Assembly: GCA_937871435.1 (NCBI GenBank)
Contig: CALMQM010000115.1
Location: 1-32,314, forward strand
Source: an uncultured Bacteroidota bacterium
GTDB lineage: Bacteria > Bacteroidota > Bacteroidia > AKYH767-A > 2013-40CM-41-45
Direction: 5' to 3'
Length of the DNA stretch: 32,314 nt
Made by a program: the position numbers and the translations under genes. The stretch's first letter is position 1, and every line of letters starts with the position of its first letter. Shown one piece after another: positions 26,548-32,314 of this stretch. Below the pieces are notes generated by a model. That model ran no database searches and was not told the DNA's origin. It worked only from the letters and a program-made list of their open reading frames with translations.

Positions 26548-29500
26548 ATGAAAATTAATTTTACTCGTAACTTGTTTGTGTTAGCTGTGGCTATTTTGTC
26601 CTCCTGCTTTTCAGCCATGGCATTACCGGGCATACAGTACACCCTCACTGCGGGGTCAGCAGCTTTTACTACGATTGGCGCTCCTGCAACCACCGCAACT
26701 TCAGGAACTCCAATGGCGGCAAATGTTGACGAATCATTGTTAGGACCTTTTTCTCCTACTGGATTTGCAGTTAACTATGGTGGAATTAGGTACACGAGTT
26801 TTTACTTGTCTTCCAACGGATTTATTTCATTTCAAAATCCGGGTGGTGCATTGCCAAATAACGATATGTCGACTGCCCCAAGTACATTGGTTGCTCCATT
26901 ATGGGATGACCTAAAAACCGGAGGTGCGGGTCGTGTTGCATGGATCTACTCTTTGGGAACTCTTACAGTGGAATGGAACAACATGCTTTGGGGAAACACA
27001 GCATTAGCTGCATCCATAAATTTCCAGGCTAAGATTGTTACCGCTTCCGGAAACATTGTATTTACTTATCAGCAGCTTGCGGGCGCTGTCGATGTTACCA
27101 GTTCATTGGGAGCTTCAATAGGTTTATCAGGATATTGTCCCGGTGATTATTATTCACAAAACAACAGTTCGGTGCAAACTCTGGGAACTACTTATGGTAA
27201 GAACGTTTTGTTTAATACAATTTCCACCAAACCAACCAACAACCAGACCTTTACCTGGGCTCCGGTTGCGGGTGTTCCTGCAAATGACACATGTGGTACT
27301 GCGACAACTCTCACTTTCAACCCTGGCGCTATCACTACTTTAACTAACCAAACATTGGTGATGACAAGACAGGTGAATATGGCCAGCGCAAATCCGGCTA
27401 AACCTGCTGCGTGGACTGCACAGTCTTTCTCAAACGACGTTTGGTATTCTGTTACAAAACCTGTAGGTATTACAAGCTTTGAACTCCTCATTAACAATAC
27501 CTGTCCGGCAACATTCACTACGGCAATGGCAGTGTACACCGGTACCTGTGGGGCCTTTACGCTGGTTGCCGCAGATGAAGCAAGCAATGGCAGTTCTCCG
27601 GGTAACCCATACATACTCATCAGTGGCCGACCCTGTAACGTAGCGGAAACATTTTTAGTCCGTGTGGAAGGCGATCAGGATACCTGGGTGGGAAATTTCG
27701 ATATTCAACTGCGACCACCGGGAACTACCTGTGCTACAGCTAACGACATTACGTGCTGGTTTTATGATGCAGCCAATCCTTCACCGGGTAGTTACAATAC
27801 AACCGTTGCTCCTACTAACTGGACAATGAACAATGCAGGTTTCAATAATAACTTTGATACCAACAACGTGAACCCGCGAAATCTCGCGACATCTGGTAGT
27901 GACTACCTGTTTTCTTTCACTCCAACAGCTTCTGGTTGTTATGACATTTCGCTTTTTAATACAACAGTGAATACTAATCCCGGTATCTTCATCTACACAG
28001 CCTGCCCGACAGCGGGATCAGTGGTTGCATACAATATTGGTGCGGGAGGTTCCGCGATTAATATTAATAGTTTAACACTGGGCGCCGGCTTCACGTATTA
28101 TATCATGATAGATAATGATACTGCCGCTGCTGCTTCAACTCCATTCTCATTTAGTATTACTCCTTCCGCATTGGGTGCGCCGCCGAATGACAATTGCGCG
28201 AATCCACCTGCCAGCGTTGCCATAACACCTATCACCGGTTCTTCTTGTACAGGATCAACGAACTGGACTGTAGCATGTGCTACTCCTTCAGCAGCCGGTA
28301 CCATTATTAACCCCGGATGTGCGGGATTCGTAGATGGCGTCACAGGGGATGTTTGGTTTACGATGACTTCCGTGAGCAACCAGCCTCATTCAATATCTGT
28401 ACAGCCGGGTACAAGCGGCACGATAGCCACTGACCTTGGTATGGCGGTTTATACCGGAACTTGCGGTGCGTTGTCAACATTAATCGGATGTGACGATAAC
28501 TCTGCAGGTTCAAACATGCCGGCAATTACAGTAGTACCTCCGGCGGCAGGAACAGTTTATTATGTTCGCGTATGGTCAAACACCGGTGCAACTCCGGGTA
28601 CTTTCAGGATTTGTGCAATCTCCGGTTGTACACCTGCTAATGATCTTTGTAGCGGCGCAGTTCCACTGACAATGGGTGTAAGTGCTACTTACCAAACAAA
28701 TGTATGTGCATCCGGAACTGGTGCCAGCGATACTGGTCCTGCAACCTGCTGGGATGCCGGATCACTGAATACAGTCTGGTATACTATTGTAACTACCGGA
28801 ACAACGTTGAAAATCCGTACCCGTCTCCGTTCATTGACAGACTCACAAATTTCTTTGTATTCCGGAACTTGTGGTTCTCTTGTTCAGGTTGCCTGCAATG
28901 ACAACTTCACTCTTTGTTCTTCAGGTGGTGGTCGTAACTCAGATCTGAACGTAACCGGATTGACTGCAGGTGCTACCTATTACATTCGTGTAGACGGAAG
29001 AAATGCAGCCACAGGAACTTTTGATATTATGGCCATCGATGGCGCTTCTTCTTTCCCTCCTATTCCGGATCAGGATTGTGATCTTGCAACACCAGTTTGT
29101 ACTGCCAACACAACAGTTGCTGACCCGGGATTTACAGGATCAGGAAATATTTGTGATCTTCAAACCGGTACTTGTTTAGCTTCCGCTGAAGCATCCGGTG
29201 TATGGTACACCTTCTCTACTACTTCTACAGGTCCTGGAAGTAATCTTCAATTTGTAGTTACTCCAAACAACGGTTTCTCTGATTACGACTTCCAAATGTG
29301 GGAAACAACAGGTCTTGGAAGTTACTGTTCTTTGATACAGACCAATCCTACCTCCGGTACTTTCCCATTCCGCACATGTAACTATTCTGCGGTTGGTACT
29401 ACCGGTCTCAGTAGTTCTGCCGGCGGTGGATTTAATCCTCCATACACCCTGAGTGCTACAGCTGGAACAGTACAAACTTTTGTGTTGCTTGTATCCCACT

Positions 29501-31425
29501 TCGGAAACTATTCCGGTGGATCAACATCTGGATTTACATTGAACTTCCCTGGTACCACTCCATTAAATATCGGTGCACCAAACGTTCAATACTGGAGACC
29601 TGATGCCGCAAGCTCTACATGGGCACCTGGTACACTTTCATCCAACTGGGATCCATCTTGCATTACCACAATGGGCACATGTGCCGGTGGTCCGTCAACT
29701 TGTGTAATTCAAGGTGGACCGAATCAACCGATTATTGCTGCAAACACAAGCGTAAAAAATCTGATCATCAATGCCGGTGCAACTTTAACTATCAATGCCG
29801 GTATCACACTTTCTATTTGTGGTGACCTTACTAACAATGGAACTCTGAATTGTCTTGCAGGTTCAACTGTTCAATTCATCGGTAATGGAAATCAACAAAT
29901 GTCCGGAAACCTGACCGGTACAAGTGCCTTCTGGAATTTGACTATGAGTAAATCAGGCGGTACATTGACTCCGAATGTAAATGTGGATATCAAAGGGAAC
30001 TTTACCTTAAACACCGCATCTCCGACCGGACAGTGGATTCCGAATGGCAAACACTTTAAGGTTGCAGGGAACTGGACCAATAATGGCGGTACAACAACTC
30101 ATGGAATTGCCACCAACAGTACATATGAGTTCAATGGTGCAGCGCCACAGACTTTCACAAACCTAGTTAGCAGTGTCGATCTGTATAACGTCACAATGAA
30201 TCAATCAGTAGTTTCTACGTTGAATCTTGCCGTAGGAGCCTTCAATGACCTGAACATCCTGGATTCTCTGACATTGACTAGCGGAAAGATTGTTACCGGT
30301 GCACAAAAAGTGTATCATAAAACAAACACTTCACCACTTCTGATTACACTTGGAAATGCTAACAGTTACGTTGTTGGAAATCTGAGAAGAGCCTTAAATA
30401 CCGGCTTGCAAACATGGCATTTCCCTGTTGGCAGTAACCAATTCTACAATCTTGCCGAGATTCAATATACTGCCAGTCCTGTAACGGCATATGATGTCAC
30501 CGGTAGTTTCACACTGAACAGTCCATGGGTTCCGATAGCCGGTCCAACAGCCCTTGAATGTATTATCAATACTTATGATGTTCTGAATTTATTTGACCAG
30601 GGATACTGGACATTTATTCCACATACAGGATCTGGTACAGGTACCTACACCATGAAGCTTCATAACAATGGTGAAACAAATAATACCGGTATGGGATGGA
30701 CTGTTGCCAAATATATTTCCGGTGCATGGGGATTACAGGGTACTTGTTACATTCCTTCTACTGCTCCTAACACACAACGTACAGGAATGAGTGGTTTCGG
30801 AACAGTAGGTGTCGGAACTGACTTTGCAACTGCTCAATCTCAAACTCCACTCCCAATCGAACTGATAAGCTTCACAGCTGAACCGGATGGTGAAGGCGTT
30901 ATGTGTGATTGGGTCACAGCTTCTGAATCCAACAACTCGTACTTTGAAATTCTCCGCAGTTACAATGGAGAATCTTTTGAAGTGGTGAATGCAAATAACC
31001 CGATTGCCGGTTGTGGACTCGGAGTATGTAATGAAACCCGCTATTATTCATATCTTGATAAAGATCATTGTGAGGGTGTACAATACTATAAACTCCGTCA
31101 GGTTGATATTGATGGAAACTATAGTACCAGCAAACCTGTAGCTGTGAATTGCAAAGGAAAATTGGACGAACTGAGTGTATATCCGAATCCTGCATACACT
31201 GATCTTACCTATACATTCTTTGAATCCGGTGATGGACAAATCACAGTAGAATTTATTGATGTATTGGGTAAAATCGTAAAACAAGAAAACATACTCGTTC
31301 ACAAAGGATACAATACAATCAAGAGTGGATTGGAAGAGCTTGCAGGCGGTATCTATTACATCAAGTTGAAACGTGAGGGAGATACTCAGGAGATAAGCAG
31401 ACAAGCTAAATTCCTCAAGAAATAA
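26548..31425 (+). CDS. Giant secreted multi-module protein with T9SS type A sorting domain
   Basis: 1625 residues. Signal peptide ~1-25 (MKINFTRNLFVLAVAILSSC, then FSAMA). Residues ~30-240 form an N-terminal beta domain (YLSSNGFISFQNPGG, LVAPLWDDLKTGGAG, WIYSLGTLTVEWNNM). Then come five related modules of ~145-152 residues beginning near 245, 391, 543, 695 and 840, each opening with a Cys-containing AND-x-C-like motif (ANDTCGTATTL, NDNCANP, ANDLCSGAV), with VWYT/VWF and a core YTGTCG-like (VYTGTCGAFTLVA, LYSGTCGSLVQVA) followed by a YYIRV-type strand; this looks like the pre-peptidase C-terminal (PPC)-type fold. From ~1011 to 1430 there is a beta-strand-rich stalk (NLIINAGATLTINAG, NNGTLNCLAGST). 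The tail is LPIELISF to the type A sorting domain (SVYPNPAYTD, FIDVLGKIVK). Probably a large surface adhesin or extracellular matrix-like protein; no enzyme motif found. Confidence 0.9.
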   Translation: MKINFTRNLFVLAVAILSSCFSAMALPGIQYTLTAGSAAFTTIGAPATTATSGTPMAANVDESLLGPFSPTGFAVNYGGIRYTSFYLSSNGFISFQNPGGALPNNDMSTAPSTLVAPLWDDLKTGGAGRVAWIYSLGTLTVEWNNMLWGNTALAASINFQAKIVTASGNIVFTYQQLAGAVDVTSSLGASIGLSGYCPGDYYSQNNSSVQTLGTTYGKNVLFNTISTKPTNNQTFTWAPVAGVPANDTCGTATTLTFNPGAITTLTNQTLVMTRQVNMASANPAKPAAWTAQSFSNDVWYSVTKPVGITSFELLINNTCPATFTTAMAVYTGTCGAFTLVAADEASNGSSPGNPYILISGRPCNVAETFLVRVEGDQDTWVGNFDIQLRPPGTTCATANDITCWFYDAANPSPGSYNTTVAPTNWTMNNAGFNNNFDTNNVNPRNLATSGSDYLFSFTPTASGCYDISLFNTTVNTNPGIFIYTACPTAGSVVAYNIGAGGSAININSLTLGAGFTYYIMIDNDTAAAASTPFSFSITPSALGAPPNDNCANPPASVAITPITGSSCTGSTNWTVACATPSAAGTIINPGCAGFVDGVTGDVWFTMTSVSNQPHSISVQPGTSGTIATDLGMAVYTGTCGALSTLIGCDDNSAGSNMPAITVVPPAAGTVYYVRVWSNTGATPGTFRICAISGCTPANDLCSGAVPLTMGVSATYQTNVCASGTGASDTGPATCWDAGSLNTVWYTIVTTGTTLKIRTRLRSLTDSQISLYSGTCGSLVQVACNDNFTLCSSGGGRNSDLNVTGLTAGATYYIRVDGRNAATGTFDIMAIDGASSFPPIPDQDCDLATPVCTANTTVADPGFTGSGNICDLQTGTCLASAEASGVWYTFSTTSTGPGSNLQFVVTPNNGFSDYDFQMWETTGLGSYCSLIQTNPTSGTFPFRTCNYSAVGTTGLSSSAGGGFNPPYTLSATAGTVQTFVLLVSHFGNYSGGSTSGFTLNFPGTTPLNIGAPNVQYWRPDAASSTWAPGTLSSNWDPSCITTMGTCAGGPSTCVIQGGPNQPIIAANTSVKNLIINAGATLTINAGITLSICGDLTNNGTLNCLAGSTVQFIGNGNQQMSGNLTGTSAFWNLTMSKSGGTLTPNVNVDIKGNFTLNTASPTGQWIPNGKHFKVAGNWTNNGGTTTHGIATNSTYEFNGAAPQTFTNLVSSVDLYNVTMNQSVVSTLNLAVGAFNDLNILDSLTLTSGKIVTGAQKVYHKTNTSPLLITLGNANSYVVGNLRRALNTGLQTWHFPVGSNQFYNLAEIQYTASPVTAYDVTGSFTLNSPWVPIAGPTALECIINTYDVLNLFDQGYWTFIPHTGSGTGTYTMKLHNNGETNNTGMGWTVAKYISGAWGLQGTCYIPSTAPNTQRTGMSGFGTVGVGTDFATAQSQTPLPIELISFTAEPDGEGVMCDWVTASESNNSYFEILRSYNGESFEVVNANNPIAGCGLGVCNETRYYSYLDKDHCEGVQYYKLRQVDIDGNYSTSKPVAVNCKGKLDELSVYPNPAYTDLTYTFFESGDGQITVEFIDVLGKIVKQENILVHKGYNTIKSGLEELAGGIYYIKLKREGDTQEISRQAKFLKK

Positions 31426-31478
31426 TGTTTGATCCCGGTTTGAAAACAACCGGATGGTCACCAAAATAATTGATTGTT

Positions 31479-31515
31479 AGCCGCTTGGACTTCAACATCC
31501 AGGCGGCTTTTTTTT
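31479..31515 (+). terminator. Intrinsic terminator of the giant protein gene
   Basis: AGCCGCTTGGA (31479-31489) pairs with TCCAGGCGGCT (31498-31508), one G-T pair, loop 8 nt, then a T run to 31515. It lies 53 bp beyond the stop at 31425. Confidence 0.88.
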
Positions 31516-31559
31516 GAGGGTAAGATCCGAAATTGAAGCTACTTCAATGAACTGGCAGG

Positions 31560-31611
31560 AATTCCCTCATGCTTTTTTCTATCTTTGCCATCCGTTTTAA
31601 ATTCCCTCATG
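31560..31611. repeat. 12-bp direct repeat ahead of yidC
   Basis: AATTCCCTCATG occurs at 31560-31571 and again at 31600-31611, 40 bp apart. The second copy ends in the yidC ATG. Between them is TATCTTTG (31580-31587), a TAnnTTTG promoter element; the repeat could be a small duplication or chance. Confidence 0.5.
31580..31587 (+). promoter_or_regulatory. Possible -7 element for yidC
   Basis: TATCTTTG fits TAnnTTTG, 21 bp upstream of the yidC ATG, implying a very short leader. No -33 TTG at the proper spacing. Confidence 0.4.
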
Positions 31612-32314
31612 GACAAGAATTCCATTATTGGTCTTTCGCTCATCGGCTTACTGATTGTAGGCTATTCAATTTACACCCAGCCCAGCAAGGAAGAACTTGC
31701 TGCAGCCCGTCACAAACAAGATTCTATTGCTGCACTTCAAAAAGCCAGTACAGTTGTAACAGAAACTGCAAAGAATATTGTTGTGAAGGATTCTTCTGTC
31801 ATCGACACACTTCAGGTTTCTAATGATTCGTTGATTGCAAATCAGGACAAACAACTGTATGGAGATTTTGCAGAAGCAGCTAAAGGGACTGAACAGTTAT
31901 TGACTCTTGAGAATTCTAAGGTGAAGGTTGAAATATCTTCCAAAGGCGGTCGTATCCGTGCCATTGAATTGAAAGATTATAAATCCTGGGAAGGAAAACC
32001 GGTTCGACTTTTTTCCTCTGATTCAAGTGTGTTCAATCTTACATTATCAGCACAAAACCGAATCATCAGTACGGAAAGTTTATTCTTCCAGGCTTCAGGA
32101 AGTACAGGTAATAAGAAAAGTGTCACCATGCGCTTGCCTGCGGGTCAGGATAAATACATTGAATATGTATACACTCTTGCAGAAGATTCTTATCTCATCG
32201 ATTACAAGATAAACGTAGTGGGTCTGCAGGATCTTATTTCCCAAAATGCAGGCTACATCAACCTTGACTGGAAAGATCAGTTGATAAGAGAAGAACAAGG
32301 TTTGGAAAGTGAAC
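31609..32314 (+). CDS. yidC: Membrane protein insertase YidC, N-terminal part (cut by window end)
   Basis: Open from the ATG at 31609 to the window edge (235 codons plus one base, no stop). The N-terminus MDKNSIIGLSLIGLLIVGYS is the typical Bacteroidota YidC opening with its first membrane helix, followed by a low-complexity periplasmic linker (QDSIAALQKAST to SNDSLIANQDKQLY) and the start of the large YidC periplasmic domain (LLTLENSKVKVEISSKGGR, IRAIELKDYKSWEGKPVRL, YVYTLAEDSYLIDYKI). The conserved C-terminal insertase core lies beyond the window. YidC inserts and folds inner-membrane proteins with or without SecYEG. It was recognised by reading the frame; only the N-terminal half is seen. 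Confidence 0.9.
   Translation, partial: MDKNSIIGLSLIGLLIVGYSIYTQPSKEELAAARHKQDSIAALQKASTVVTETAKNIVVKDSSVIDTLQVSNDSLIANQDKQLYGDFAEAAKGTEQLLTLENSKVKVEISSKGGRIRAIELKDYKSWEGKPVRLFSSDSSVFNLTLSAQNRIISTESLFFQASGSTGNKKSVTMRLPAGQDKYIEYVYTLAEDSYLIDYKINVVGLQDLISQNAGYINLDWKDQLIREEQGLESE

Overview
Most of this window (about 910 to 32314) is a stretch of low-GC chromosome from a member of the Bacteroidota. The evidence is Por-type (T9SS) C-terminal sorting domains on three secreted proteins, a truncated UnbV/ASPIC FG-GAP protein, a DUF5606 protein, a CarboxypepD_reg/TonB receptor, a YidC with the group's typical N-terminus, and TAnnTTTG -7 promoter elements, several with a TTG or TTTG-like box about 19-20 nt upstream. 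The first ~910 bases do not belong to that genome. They are two unrelated GC-rich gene pieces, joined to each other and to the Bacteroidota DNA at short shared sequences. They look like assembly or amplification chimeras (or far less likely a transfer scar), so the left edge should not be read as real synteny.

Layout. 1-509: C-terminal part of an M20-family dipeptidase (+). 510-911: piece of a WD40-repeat protein (-). 901-2229: secreted FG-GAP/VCBS repeat protein cut inside its UnbV domain (-). 2434-5678, all on -: a 272-residue protein of unknown function, YifB/ComM-like AAA ATPase, GmhA sedoheptulose-7-phosphate isomerase. 5780-7690 (+): a small outer-membrane beta-barrel protein and MurB. 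7749-16831 (-): a large hybrid histidine kinase with a TTG start, an M3 oligoendopeptidase cotranscribed with DUF5606, and a T9SS-exported subtilisin. At 17402/17430 is a divergent pair: a stand-alone HsdR-N nuclease-like protein (-), and an AMP nucleosidase - HolA - EVE-domain run (+). 19971-22271 (+): TonB-dependent receptor. 22356-23327 (-): PAP2 phosphatase. 23480-25099 (+): PyrG. 25204-26202 (-): small T9SS protein. 26548-31425 (+): 1625-residue secreted protein with five ~150-residue modules, a beta-strand-rich stalk and a T9SS tail. 31609-end (+): YidC, cut by the window edge.

Functionally this is a housekeeping segment (cell wall MurB, heptose GmhA, CTP synthesis PyrG, replication clamp loader HolA, membrane insertion YidC) mixed with envelope and secretion genes. 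Convincing intrinsic terminators sit at 11382-11427 (-), 13903-13934 (-), 25148-25186 (bidirectional, between convergent pyrG and the T9SS gene) and 31479-31515 (+). I see no tRNA, rRNA, CRISPR array, insertion sequence or prophage, and no clear novel multi-gene system. The items most worth following up are the HsdR-N/AMP nucleosidase/HolA/EVE neighbourhood, the five-module giant surface protein, the unknown 272-residue protein, and the chimeric left end.
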